Assembly: GCF_025567305.1 (NCBI RefSeq)
Contig: NZ_JAOQJP010000004.1
Location: 1-64,000, forward strand
Reading direction: 5' to 3'
Source: Lentihominibacter butyricus
GTDB taxonomy: Bacteria > Bacillota > Clostridia > Peptostreptococcales > Anaerovoracaceae
DNA: 64,000 nucleotides
Shown here: positions 44,265 to 52,626 of the stretch, in pieces
How the letters are laid out: each line of letters begins with the position of its first letter
How positions within the stretch are numbered: position 1 is the first letter of the stretch
Translations under genes and position numbers: made by a program
Notes under the pieces: generated by a model
Databases searched by the model: none
What the model was told of the DNA's origin: nothing
The model's input: the letters and a program-made list of their open reading frames with translations, nothing else

Positions 44265-45923
44265 CTAGTAGTAATAATAACCATAATAACCTGTCACTGC
44301 CGATATCCACTCGCTTATATCCAGCACGTCCTGCGTAGGCTCGTATCCATCCTGCGCGAAGAAGTCCTCATGAAGCTGCGTCACATTGCTGTCCAGTGTG
44401 ACCGGTATGTTATAGTACACATCTGAATCCCAGTCATCGTGATCATACGGCCAGCCCACACTGTCCGTCATTTCGTATGACGTCAGCTTGAGCACCATTC
44501 CCATCATGTCCGCAGATGACATATTCGTCTTTATCTCAGGGAGTATCTCTTTTGAGATCTTTTTGAGAGAGCTTATCTTCATCGTCTTCGCCTTCTCGAA
44601 AGTAGCCTTGACGACGATCTTCATTCTCTCGTTTCTCCTGAAATCTCCTGTAGCGGCATCTTTTCTTATTCTGGCATATGTCACCGCCTGGTTTCCGTTG
44701 AGAGTCTGCATTCCCGGCGATGATATCTTTTCATTAGAGCCGCCTATCGTATTATAAGTATCCTCTATATACTTATTCATTTCGTCTATTTCTGATTCCT
44801 GTATCTCGATATCCAGTCCGCCGAGCGCGTCTACCGTGTCAGCAACTGACTTCCAGTTAACTACGACCACTTCCTTGATATTGAGATCGAGATTTTTATT
44901 AAGCACGTACAGCACCTGGCTCGGACCGCCGTAAGCATATGCATGCGTGATCTTGTCCAGTCCGATGTCGTCACCCATGTCGAGCATCGTGTCTCTGTAG
45001 ACCGAGAACAGTTTGATCTCATTTGTCTCCTTGTTGATGCTGGCTATCACGATAGCATCGCTCCTGACATCCTCATCGCTTGACATATCTCTGGCATCAA
45101 CGCCGAGTATCGCTATATTCCTGTAATTACTGAGCTCTGCATCAACCTGCGGATCGATGCCTATAGCATCCGGATCCAGTTCCACTCTGCCCACATTGTC
45201 GAGAGTGCTTTTTACCGCCGTAAGACCGGCAGCGATGACGCCGCCTATGCCGAGAACGAGGATAAGCACGACTATCAGTGCGATCTTGAGCCCGCGCCTT
45301 TTCTTTTTGCCGCCTCCGCCGTTTTTTCCGCCTTTTCTGCCGTTCGGCGCATTCGCAGCATCATTTTCTTCTCCGGGCCTGTCTCTGTCATCCCTGTTCG
45401 TTCTGCCCGGTCTTGCTATCGTCCCGCCGCTGTTTACACGTTCGCGTTCTGAAAGATACCGCTCCTGCAGTTCCTTTCTGCCCCTTTCCGACTCGGTTCT
45501 GCTTCTCTTCCTCATCTCGGAGCTTCCATACGGTGTATCATCTATAGAGCTCCCGCTCCTGTAAGGCTGTTCATTCATATACTCGTGCTTAGCCTGGCGC
45601 CTGATCGCCTCGTACTGTCTGCGCTGGTCCATCTCCGACTGTCCGGTATCCGCCTGCCTGTGCCTGCCGCTGCGCTCATAGTAATAAGTCCCGTCGACGT
45701 ATTGCCCGCCGGAACTTCGCTTTTTCCTGCTGTTGCCCGCATAATATTCACCGTAAAGGCTGTCGTCTTTTATATGTCTGCTCCGATCACTGCTTCTGCT
45801 GCTGCGGTTCTCTCTGAGACGCAGGTACTCCTGATATGCCTGATCTTTTGAGCTTGTATTATCGTCCCTGTATTGTCCGTTTCCCGATGTGTTTCCGTAA
45901 CTGTTCCATCTGTCATCGTTCAT
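44265..45923 (-). CDS. LytR-CpsA-Psr family phosphotransferase
   Basis: 552 residues. The first ~210 are cytoplasmic, disordered and rich in Arg, Ser, Tyr, Gly and Asp; then KKKRRG and one transmembrane helix (about 214-236), then the extracellular LCP domain with NIAILGVDARD, SVYRDTM, NLDLN and ARIRKDAATGDFRRNERM. LCP enzymes attach wall teichoic acid or other polymers to peptidoglycan, using the conserved Asp/Arg residues seen here. The C terminus ends in an odd tyrosine run, YYGYYYY. The disordered part is several times longer than usual. Own promoter at 45951-45979; followed by ddl. Confidence 0.92.
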   Translation of the reverse strand: MNDDRWNSYGNTSGNGQYRDDNTSSKDQAYQEYLRLRENRSSRSSDRSRHIKDDSLYGEYYAGNSRKKRSSGGQYVDGTYYYERSGRHRQADTGQSEMDQRRQYEAIRRQAKHEYMNEQPYRSGSSIDDTPYGSSEMRKRSRTESERGRKELQERYLSERERVNSGGTIARPGRTNRDDRDRPGEENDAANAPNGRKGGKNGGGGKKKRRGLKIALIVVLILVLGIGGVIAAGLTAVKSTLDNVGRVELDPDAIGIDPQVDAELSNYRNIAILGVDARDMSSDEDVRSDAIVIASINKETNEIKLFSVYRDTMLDMGDDIGLDKITHAYAYGGPSQVLYVLNKNLDLNIKEVVVVNWKSVADTVDALGGLDIEIQESEIDEMNKYIEDTYNTIGGSNEKISSPGMQTLNGNQAVTYARIRKDAATGDFRRNERMKIVVKATFEKAKTMKISSLKKISKEILPEIKTNMSSADMMGMVLKLTSYEMTDSVGWPYDHDDWDSDVYYNIPVTLDSNVTQLHEDFFAQDGYEPTQDVLDISEWISAVTGYYGYYYY

Positions 45924-45950
45924 TCATTTACTCCTTTCACATCACAGACC

Positions 45951-45979
45951 ATTATACCAACAGAGGCTGTTTAAATCAA
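45951..45979 (-). promoter_or_regulatory. Promoter of the lytR-ddl-thrS-sppA group
   Basis: TTGATT (45974-45979), 17-base spacer, TATAAT (45951-45956) on the minus strand, about 30 bases upstream of the LytR-type gene. It could drive the whole set down to the 5'-nucleotidase, as gaps between these genes are 0-30 bases or overlaps. Confidence 0.7.
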
Positions 45980-46030
45980 TAATCGCAATGCTTTTGCCGA
46001 TGAAAGTTGTGTGAAATATAACGTCTTTCA

Positions 46031-48073
46031 TCATGCCTGTTCCACTTCTTTTTCTATCCTGTTTTTCAGGAGACTGTGGAGCTTTTCAGCCTGCTCTCTG
46101 TCCCTGTCTTTTATGCAGCAGTAGAACTTGACCTTCGGTTCTGTCCCCGACGGTCTGGCTGCCGCCCACGATCCGTTGCTGAACATGAACTTGAGCACAT
46201 TAGCTTCTGCGACGCCTTCTGCTCCTCTGCTGTAGTCTCTTAGCTCGGCCAGCTCACATATATCCGCAAATACGCTCTCGCCCTCGCTTCTGAATCTCTT
46301 CATGATCGAGGCTATCCTGTCCGCACCTGCCGCGCCTTCGAATACGAACGACAGCTGATCGTCTATATAATATCCGTGCTCTGCAAACAGATCTTCGAGC
46401 ACATCGATAAGAGTCTTGCCCTGCTGTTTCCAGTATGCCGCCATCTGACACATCACGAGCGACGATGATATACCGTCCTTGTCTCTGATATGAGTCCCGG
46501 TAAGATATCCGTAGCTTTCCTCATACGCCATCAGTATCTCATCTTCACGGTGCCTGTTCATCTCGGCCGCGAGATCCTTGAAGCCTGTGAAGGTCCTTAT
46601 AGTCTCCACGCCGTATGAAGCTGCGATATCCTGCCCCATATCACCTGTGACTATCGAGGTTATCAGCTTCTTTCCCGCAGACTGTCTCATCCTCGCCAGG
46701 AAATCCACGAACAGTGCACCCGTCTGATTTCCCGACAGATACACGATCTTTCCGTCATGCATCACACCGGCGCCGATCCTGTCGCTGTCAGGGTCTGTGC
46801 CTATTATGATGTCCGCGCTGATCTCCTTTGCCTTTTCTTCAGCTATATAAAACACTGCTGTCTCTTCGGGATTCGGCTTTCTCACGGTAGGAAAATCACC
46901 GTTGTAGTCAGCCTGCTCCTTTACGAGCGTGACATTGCTGAAGCCTGCGCGCCTCAACGTTTCCAGCACGTATTCGCGGCCCGATCCGTGAAGCGGCGTG
47001 TATACGACACTGAGGTCAGACGCCGCTTCAGGCGCAGTATCCACACCACACTTCTGTACGGCATCCATGAATCTGTCTATGACATCCTGACCGATATATT
47101 CTATATTAGGATCGTCCTCATCCGAAACCGGGATCCCCAGTTCGTCATCGAGATTCTCGATATTCTCCGATATCTTCGCCGCAGATTCCCTGCCGAGCTG
47201 ACATCCGGTGTTGTCATACACCTTGAAGCCATTGTACGCAGGAAGATTGTGACTCGCCGTTATCACGATGCCGCCGTCGCATTTCAGATCTCTCACGGTG
47301 AATGAAAGCAACGGCACAGGCGAATACCTGTCGAACAGCAGCGCCTTTATGCCCGAAGCAGCCAGCACTCGCGCCGCTTCCTTTGCAAACTCATCCGAAT
47401 GATTTCGCGTATCATACGCGATCGCCACCTTTGCGCCCTCTCCGAGGATACCTGCAAAACCCTTTGCAGCCATGCGTATAGTGTATCTGTTCATCCTGTT
47501 CATGCCGAGGCCCATCACGCCGCGCATTCCCGCAGTCCCGAAGCTGAGCTTCCTGTAAAATGCATCCGATATCTCTTCCTCGCTCATTTCTGCGAGCACA
47601 TTTTTTTCACTTTCTTCAAGATGAGGGCTTTCTGCCCATTTTTCATATATTTTCCTGTAATCCATATTTTTCTTCTCCCCAAATACAAAAAATCGCTGAC
47701 CAAGAAAATTCAGGCCTGTAAAGATGCACATGCCTGCCAGCATCGCCGCGTTTTCACGCAGCCTCACAGGACTGTCCGCCATGACTGCCATGACCAGAGG
47801 CTTTGCAGCCCCGTAAGCCGCCAGATAGCAGACCGCTATGTTCACTGCGAATCTGATACCGCTTTTCAGCACCTTTCCGCTGTACCCGAACGTTATCTTC
47901 CTGTTCAGGAAATAGCTCAGGACGCTGACCGCCGTATAATTCACCGCCGACGATACCCAGTACGAGCACCCGAATATATTGTAGAGTCCGAACATCACCG
48001 CCATTCCGGCCAGAGTGTTCACGACTCCTGTACAGGCAAACCTGAAGGCCTGTCCGTATATCGTCTTATCCAT
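46031..48073 (-). CDS. GtrA-like membrane domain fused to phosphoglucomutase
   Basis: 680 residues in one frame. Residues 1-132 form a GtrA-family domain with four transmembrane helices (FRFACTGVVNTLAGMAVMFG, ...LNFLGQRFFVFGEKKN), proteins thought to flip or carry undecaprenyl-linked sugars. Residues 137-680 are a phosphohexomutase with catalytic serine in TASHNLPAYNG (about residue 275), metal loop GTDPDSDRIG (about 425) and sugar-binding loop AYEESYGYL. Met137 (ATG at 47663-47665) is preceded by GGGGAG, so a free 544-residue mutase could also be made. Overlaps the upstream glycerophosphotransferase by 8 bases. Confidence 0.88.
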   Translation of the reverse strand: MDKTIYGQAFRFACTGVVNTLAGMAVMFGLYNIFGCSYWVSSAVNYTAVSVLSYFLNRKITFGYSGKVLKSGIRFAVNIAVCYLAAYGAAKPLVMAVMADSPVRLRENAAMLAGMCIFTGLNFLGQRFFVFGEKKNMDYRKIYEKWAESPHLEESEKNVLAEMSEEEISDAFYRKLSFGTAGMRGVMGLGMNRMNRYTIRMAAKGFAGILGEGAKVAIAYDTRNHSDEFAKEAARVLAASGIKALLFDRYSPVPLLSFTVRDLKCDGGIVITASHNLPAYNGFKVYDNTGCQLGRESAAKISENIENLDDELGIPVSDEDDPNIEYIGQDVIDRFMDAVQKCGVDTAPEAASDLSVVYTPLHGSGREYVLETLRRAGFSNVTLVKEQADYNGDFPTVRKPNPEETAVFYIAEEKAKEISADIIIGTDPDSDRIGAGVMHDGKIVYLSGNQTGALFVDFLARMRQSAGKKLITSIVTGDMGQDIAASYGVETIRTFTGFKDLAAEMNRHREDEILMAYEESYGYLTGTHIRDKDGISSSLVMCQMAAYWKQQGKTLIDVLEDLFAEHGYYIDDQLSFVFEGAAGADRIASIMKRFRSEGESVFADICELAELRDYSRGAEGVAEANVLKFMFSNGSWAAARPSGTEPKVKFYCCIKDRDREQAEKLHSLLKNRIEKEVEQA

Positions 48074-49238
48074 CTGTCTCTATTCCCGCATACGCCAGTA
48101 TCCTGTCCGTCGCATGTCCGTCGCATGAAGACATGAATTTATCTGCAAACTGCTCTACCGCTGCACTGTCAAACCCTTCTTCGCACTTTTCTATGCATTC
48201 CGCTACCCGCCCGGTGGTATCCACTACAGGGCCGGGAGTAAGTTCTTCATAGTCGTAGTAAAATCCTCTCCAGTCATTGTAAAGCTCCAGGTCGTATGCA
48301 AAGAATATCATCGGTCTTCTGAACAGCGCATACTCGAATACAAGCGACGAGTAGTCGGATATGCATACGTCAGCCGCACACAGAAGATCGTCTATCTCCA
48401 GTTTTTCCGTTATATCATATGCAAAGCTGCTGCACTCCGCCGGTATCCCGGGTCTTTCCTTGATGAAAGGATGATGCTTTATCAGCAGCACATACCGGTC
48501 GCCGAGCCTGTCCATCATATACCTTATATCCAGTCTGTCCGGAGCCTTTGCATGTGTCACATCCCCACGAAAAGTCGGAGCATACAATATCACCTTCCTG
48601 CCGTATGCTGCCGGCACCGCTTTATGGACTTTTCTCACCGCCGCTGTGACAAATCCACTGTCAAAGAAGACATCCGTCCGGCTTATGCCTGTAGCTTTTA
48701 TTATGCCGTCATCAACACCCATAGCTTCCTTATATGCCCATATCACCTCAGGACTGCTGACAGACACCAGGTCCAGATTCCTGTAGAGCGGATATTTCTG
48801 CTGCTGTGCTCTGCTGCTTCCAAATTTCAGGTCAGCCGTACTCAGACCGAATCTCTTGAATGCGCCGCAGCCGTGCCACAGCTGTATGACCGTCGTCTCC
48901 GGGCGTTTTTCAAAGCACGCGAAAGCATTGTTCGCCTCGCTCAGGAAGACATACTCCGCAGTCGCCATGTCTTTTAAAAATGCTTTGGTATTTTTAACGT
49001 TTTCACTTCTCGGCCCTGTGCCTTCCATCAGGAAGTGGCATCTCACGTCATATGAAGGATCTTCAGATATCCTCCGGTAAACTTCTCTCATGCTGTTTCC
49101 CAGAGTCTTCCCCCTGACTTCAAGGAAGATGACTTTCCTGCGCTGCAGAGGGAGCCCGCAGTATTTCCTGTACTGACGCGGATATATGAGTCTGAGTATG
49201 ATAAACTTGCCGAGATTCGTTATCAGTTTTTTCATCAT
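48066..49238 (-). CDS. CDP-glycerol glycerophosphotransferase family protein (TagB/TagF-like)
   Basis: 390 residues. The GT-B-like glycerophosphotransferase domain shows the family motifs LWHGCGAFKRFG (about 112-123), GISRTD (about 190), KHHPF (about 250) and SDYSS (about 295), the residues that bind CDP-glycerol and CMP in TagF. It adds glycerol-phosphate (or a related polyol-phosphate) to a lipid-linked acceptor in teichoic or similar polymer synthesis. Membrane-peripheral N terminus (amphipathic, Arg/Tyr-rich). Between a flippase and the GtrA-phosphoglucomutase gene, so it belongs to a surface-polymer set. Confidence 0.88.
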   Translation of the reverse strand: MMKKLITNLGKFIILRLIYPRQYRKYCGLPLQRRKVIFLEVRGKTLGNSMREVYRRISEDPSYDVRCHFLMEGTGPRSENVKNTKAFLKDMATAEYVFLSEANNAFACFEKRPETTVIQLWHGCGAFKRFGLSTADLKFGSSRAQQQKYPLYRNLDLVSVSSPEVIWAYKEAMGVDDGIIKATGISRTDVFFDSGFVTAAVRKVHKAVPAAYGRKVILYAPTFRGDVTHAKAPDRLDIRYMMDRLGDRYVLLIKHHPFIKERPGIPAECSSFAYDITEKLEIDDLLCAADVCISDYSSLVFEYALFRRPMIFFAYDLELYNDWRGFYYDYEELTPGPVVDTTGRVAECIEKCEEGFDSAAVEQFADKFMSSCDGHATDRILAYAGIETDG

Positions 49239-49260
49239 TTCTCCTCTGTTTCAGCAGCCC

Positions 49261-50778
49261 CTACTGTCTGCCTACCGATTTTTTTATCCTGTTTATGAGG
49301 GTCCTGAATTCTTCACGTTCCAGCACCGCGTTCACTGCCAGGAACATGATCATGGCAGCCAGCGCTACTATGACTGCACAAATGAACCAGTGCACGTAGC
49401 CCTCGACAGCAAGTCCCATCACGGGCCTGCCTGCAAGTGAAAGCAGTATAAGGACCGCGAGATTTCTTATTATACGCCTGAGCGTGCGTTTCCATGACCC
49501 CAGGACGATCCTGGTCGTGTTGTAGTACACTATGTCTATGCCTCTGTAAAGAAACGAACAGAAGCTTCCTATAAGAACGCCCAGCATCCCGTAAGGCTTC
49601 ACCAGTAAAAGTGAAACCGATATTATTATGATCACTTCAAGGACCGCGCGCCATCTCGTCTGTTTGTAGTGGCCCGCAGCACATATAAGCGTTATCGACG
49701 GTATCCTGATATTCTGAGCTATGCCGACGAGCACGAACATGAATGCGATCTCGTCTCTCACATAGACAGCATCGGTGAACGATTTAGTGTAAAGCTGTAT
49801 GAACGGCATTATCAGCACCGCCATACACGTATATGCCCAGAAAACGACCATGTATGTCAGATATTCGTAGTTCGAATATGCGTTATCGAGCGCTTTCCTG
49901 TCGCCCTTGGACAGCAGCTCTCCGAATCCGGACTGCAGTCCGCTGTTGAACGACCCTACCAGCAGCGATATGGCATTCGCGATCATGTTGTACACGCCGT
50001 ACACGCTGACTTCGATCAGCGCTTTCGTTCCCATGAAAACTGTCATCACGACGACTGAAGTGTTGTTTACGATGACTCCGGTTATCTGATGCAGCAGCGC
50101 CGCCCATCTCTGGTTGATAGCATCGTAGTTCGGCTCCGCGTTGAAATCAAGGAATTTGTAGTGCTTTCTCACATATATCCAGATAAGGATGAATCTAAGT
50201 ATATATATCACTGTGGCAACGAATTTTACCAGCAGCACATTGCAGCCTTCCATGATTAGCCATACTGTGATAACAGTATTCAGTACTGTACCCAGCGTCT
50301 GTACCAGCATCATAACGTAGCCCTTCTGGTTTGCCATCAGCAGCACTTTGTATTTGCCAAGGAACAGGTAATCCACGAGATTGCTCGTTGCCAGTATGAT
50401 TATCATGAAGCGCGTTATTCCCGGCTGTATCTGGTTCTGCACCAGCATAGGATACAGCACGACAAGAAACACCAGCAGCAGCACGTATGCTATCCCTGAC
50501 CTGTAGTAGAACCGCTTCGTCGCCGACAGTATCCGGTTTATCTCGTCAACATCGTTGTCAGCCAGCGGTTTGTAAAGCCCGACTATCGACGCGGCGCTGA
50601 CTCCGGCTTCCACCAGTGCCAGATATGAGATGAACTGTGTCACGGATACGATCATCCCGTTCATCGCCGATCCGTAGGCTATGATAAAAAAGCGGGGTAG
50701 AATAAGCCCCGACAAAGCGACGGTGATCTGCAGTATTAAGTTTGCAAGTATGTTTTTTAATGCTTTTCTGCTTCTCAT
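49261..50778 (-). CDS. Polysaccharide flippase (Wzx/MATE-like)
   Basis: 505 residues with about 12-14 transmembrane helices; the N terminus (RSRKALKNILANLILQITVALSGLILPRF, not extended) is typical of the polysaccharide biosynthesis/PST flippase family. Likely moves lipid-linked oligosaccharide or teichoic-type units across the membrane. The ATG at 50776-50778 has no clear ribosome binding site; a strong AAGGAG lies about 65 bases upstream in the leader. First gene of the set with the glycerophosphotransferase and GtrA-phosphoglucomutase. Confidence 0.87.
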   Translation of the reverse strand: MRSRKALKNILANLILQITVALSGLILPRFFIIAYGSAMNGMIVSVTQFISYLALVEAGVSAASIVGLYKPLADNDVDEINRILSATKRFYYRSGIAYVLLLVFLVVLYPMLVQNQIQPGITRFMIIILATSNLVDYLFLGKYKVLLMANQKGYVMMLVQTLGTVLNTVITVWLIMEGCNVLLVKFVATVIYILRFILIWIYVRKHYKFLDFNAEPNYDAINQRWAALLHQITGVIVNNTSVVVMTVFMGTKALIEVSVYGVYNMIANAISLLVGSFNSGLQSGFGELLSKGDRKALDNAYSNYEYLTYMVVFWAYTCMAVLIMPFIQLYTKSFTDAVYVRDEIAFMFVLVGIAQNIRIPSITLICAAGHYKQTRWRAVLEVIIIISVSLLLVKPYGMLGVLIGSFCSFLYRGIDIVYYNTTRIVLGSWKRTLRRIIRNLAVLILLSLAGRPVMGLAVEGYVHWFICAVIVALAAMIMFLAVNAVLEREEFRTLINRIKKSVGRQ

Positions 50779-50865
50779 AATATATTTATCTGAAAGCGGC
50801 AGGCATGCTGCCGTCAGTCTTCAGACCATCAGTGAAGATACTCCTTCCATGTTAATATAAATACT
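50779..50865 (-). promoter_or_regulatory. Structured leader with orphan SD ahead of the flippase gene
   Basis: Between the promoter and the flippase ATG the minus strand has GGAAGGAG (about 50841-50848) inside a possible 9-codon ORF (MEGVSSLMV), then hairpins TCTTCA/TGAAGA and CGGCAG/CTGCCG. No SD sits directly before the flippase start. This could be a leader peptide or RNA structure controlling translation, but it may be coincidental. Confidence 0.35.
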
Positions 50866-50869
50866 CTTT

Positions 50870-50898
50870 ATTATATCCCCATAACAGCACAGAATCAA
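50870..50898 (-). promoter_or_regulatory. Promoter of the surface-polymer genes
   Basis: TTGATT (50893-50898), 17-base spacer, TATAAT (50870-50875) on the minus strand, giving a leader of roughly 85 bases before the flippase start. Confidence 0.7.
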
Positions 50899-51012
50899 GG
50901 TTTTGCGCTTTTTTACACACATTGCACACATTGATGCTCGCGCTGCAGCCTGCATTCCCGCAGCTGCCCTTTTGCACGATCAGGCGGAACGGCACGCATC
51001 GTTCTGCCGCGC

Positions 51013-51636
51013 TCATTCTTCCATCAGCTCCAGCCTTGATGCAGACACTTCATATGCGATTTTTGTCACAGCCTCGCCTTCATCTGTGAATTTCCTGTAT
51101 TCACGGCTCTGTATGCGGCCTTCGAGTCCGACTTTGTCTCCCACCTCCAGGCTGCCGCCGTAGACTGCGTTCCTTCCCCATGATATCGTCGGGATATAAT
51201 CGGACTTGTTGTACATCCTGTTCACTGCTATCATCAGGTCACAGATCTCTCGTCCCAGCGGTGATGTACGTCTCACAGGCGGCTTGCATATGTATCCTTC
51301 GAGCATGACGCGGTTCTCATACTCGCTGCTGCTTTCTTCCCCATACATCACATGCCTTGCAAATACCGTGACCTCCAGTCTGTTATGCCCCTCTGATTCA
51401 CGGTTGTATGTCCTCACCTGCCCGCATAATTCCATGAACTCATCCGGCTGCGGTATGCGGTCTTCCATAAGCTTTTCCGGTATTATCACCCTTATCCTGT
51501 CCTCATATCCGCTCCGCCGCAGTATGCCCATCACCGTCAGATAAAAAGCTTCTCCACATGTTTTATGACTGAACACCGGCTCAGAAAGCACCTTTCCTGC
51601 CAGATGCACCATATTCTCTTCATTTAGATATCCCAT
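51013..51636 (-). CDS. SSB-like protein with two OB folds
   Basis: 207 residues. The second half (about 107-207) has the single-stranded DNA-binding protein pattern: VMLEGYICKPPVRRTSPLG, then the DLMIAVNR strand, SWGRNA and VGDKVGLEGRIQSREY. The first half (about 8-100) repeats the fold more weakly (MVHLAGKVLSEPVFSH, FMELCGQVRTYNRES). It is shorter on the acidic C-terminal tip that true SSB uses for partner binding (ends LELMEE). Such tandem-OB proteins occur in Clostridia but their role is unknown to me. The start's SD (GGAGGG) is partly buried in a hairpin (51640-51694). Last gene of its operon. Confidence 0.7.
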   Translation of the reverse strand: MGYLNEENMVHLAGKVLSEPVFSHKTCGEAFYLTVMGILRRSGYEDRIRVIIPEKLMEDRIPQPDEFMELCGQVRTYNRESEGHNRLEVTVFARHVMYGEESSSEYENRVMLEGYICKPPVRRTSPLGREICDLMIAVNRMYNKSDYIPTISWGRNAVYGGSLEVGDKVGLEGRIQSREYRKFTDEGEAVTKIAYEVSASRLELMEE

Positions 51637-51639
51637 TAA

Positions 51640-51694
51640 AAAATCCCCCTCCAGGCATATTCTGTTAAATCATATGCATCTGCAAGGGGATTTT
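51640..51694 (-). promoter_or_regulatory. Nested hairpin that can hide the SSB-like gene's SD
   Basis: Outer 9-bp stem AAAATCCCC/GGGGATTTT (51686-51694 with 51640-51648) and inner 6-bp stem GCATAT/ATATGC (51672-51677 with 51655-51660), directly between the diacylglycerol-kinase gene stop and the SSB-like gene start. The 3' arm contains part of the SD and is followed by TTTT and the ATG. It can be read as a weak terminator or a translational switch. Confidence 0.5.
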
Positions 51695-51705
51695 ATACAT
51701 ACATT

Positions 51706-52626
51706 CTAGTCGTATTTCCATGTAGCTTCGGAAACAAACACTTTGAGCCTCCTCTTGAGTACGCTGAACTCCAGCGGCAGCTTTTCACCGTGTTCTCCGT
51801 CTATGTCCGTGCTTATATCAACGTCCGACTCTATCGTGAGCTTTTCGGTCTGGAAACAGAGCACGTGCTTGTTGTTAGGGTGTCTTCCGTGCACTACTTC
51901 AAAAAGCAGCGGTCCGAATTCCACGATCGGCATTTTCTTGAAAGCTATCACGTCGAGCTTGCCGTCATTCATGTAGGAATCCGGTGAAAGCTTCCTGAAC
52001 CCGCCTGCCGATTCGCCGTTCATCACTACCATGAAGTAGATGTTTTCCTCGTAAACAGTATCCGGTGTAGTCAGCTTTACAGGAAGCGCACGTATCTGCG
52101 GTATCTCTGTGACAGCCTTGAGATAATAAGCCAGAGTTCCTATCGCATTCTTGAGATTAGGATCAGTCTTCTGGCTGACGTCTATCAGCGCGCCCATCGC
52201 CGCGACGTTTATGAAGCACTTGTTGTTCACTACGCCCACGTCCACCTGTGTCGTCTTTTTTCCGAGCGCTATGTCGAGCTGATAATCTATATCAGACGGC
52301 AGTTCGAAATAGTATGCGAAGTCATTCGCCGTTCCCGCAGGAAGTATCGCCAGCGGCAGATGTATGTCATATTTCACCATGGCATTCACACACAGGTTGA
52401 TGGTCCCGTCGCCTCCGGCCACAATGATCCTGCTGTACTGCTCCTGATCTATCTCCGACAGTACCCTGTCTATCATTATACCCTTCGCGGCTCTCACCGG
52501 AATGAGCTGGTATCCCTCCTGCTGGCATCTGTCAACTATATGATCGAGATTACTCTTGAATATACCGTTTCCTGCATGCGGATTGTAATAAAGCAGGATT
52601 TTGTTAGCTTTACCTGTATCTGTCAT
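51706..52626 (-). CDS. Diacylglycerol kinase family lipid kinase (DagK/YegS-like)
   Basis: 306 residues from the ATG at 52624-52626, about 10 bases after GGAGG; an in-frame start at 52650 would add 8 residues. Nucleotide-binding GGDGTINLCVNAMV (about 68-81, the GGDGT motif) and the NPHAGNG start (about 16-22) identify the family. Phosphorylates diacylglycerol or a related lipid; Gram-positive DgkB recycles diacylglycerol from lipoteichoic acid synthesis. Overlaps the folC end by 17 bases. Confidence 0.9.
   Translation of the reverse strand: MTDTGKANKILLYYNPHAGNGIFKSNLDHIVDRCQQEGYQLIPVRAAKGIMIDRVLSEIDQEQYSRIIVAGGDGTINLCVNAMVKYDIHLPLAILPAGTANDFAYYFELPSDIDYQLDIALGKKTTQVDVGVVNNKCFINVAAMGALIDVSQKTDPNLKNAIGTLAYYLKAVTEIPQIRALPVKLTTPDTVYEENIYFMVVMNGESAGGFRKLSPDSYMNDGKLDVIAFKKMPIVEFGPLLFEVVHGRHPNNKHVLCFQTEKLTIESDVDISTDIDGEHGEKLPLEFSVLKRRLKVFVSEATWKYD

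Noticed and set aside
48066..50778. A capsule or complete teichoic acid cluster
   Set aside because: Only a flippase, one glycerophosphotransferase and the GtrA-mutase are present; no initiating transferase, polymerase or export ABC transporter, so a complete pathway cannot be claimed.
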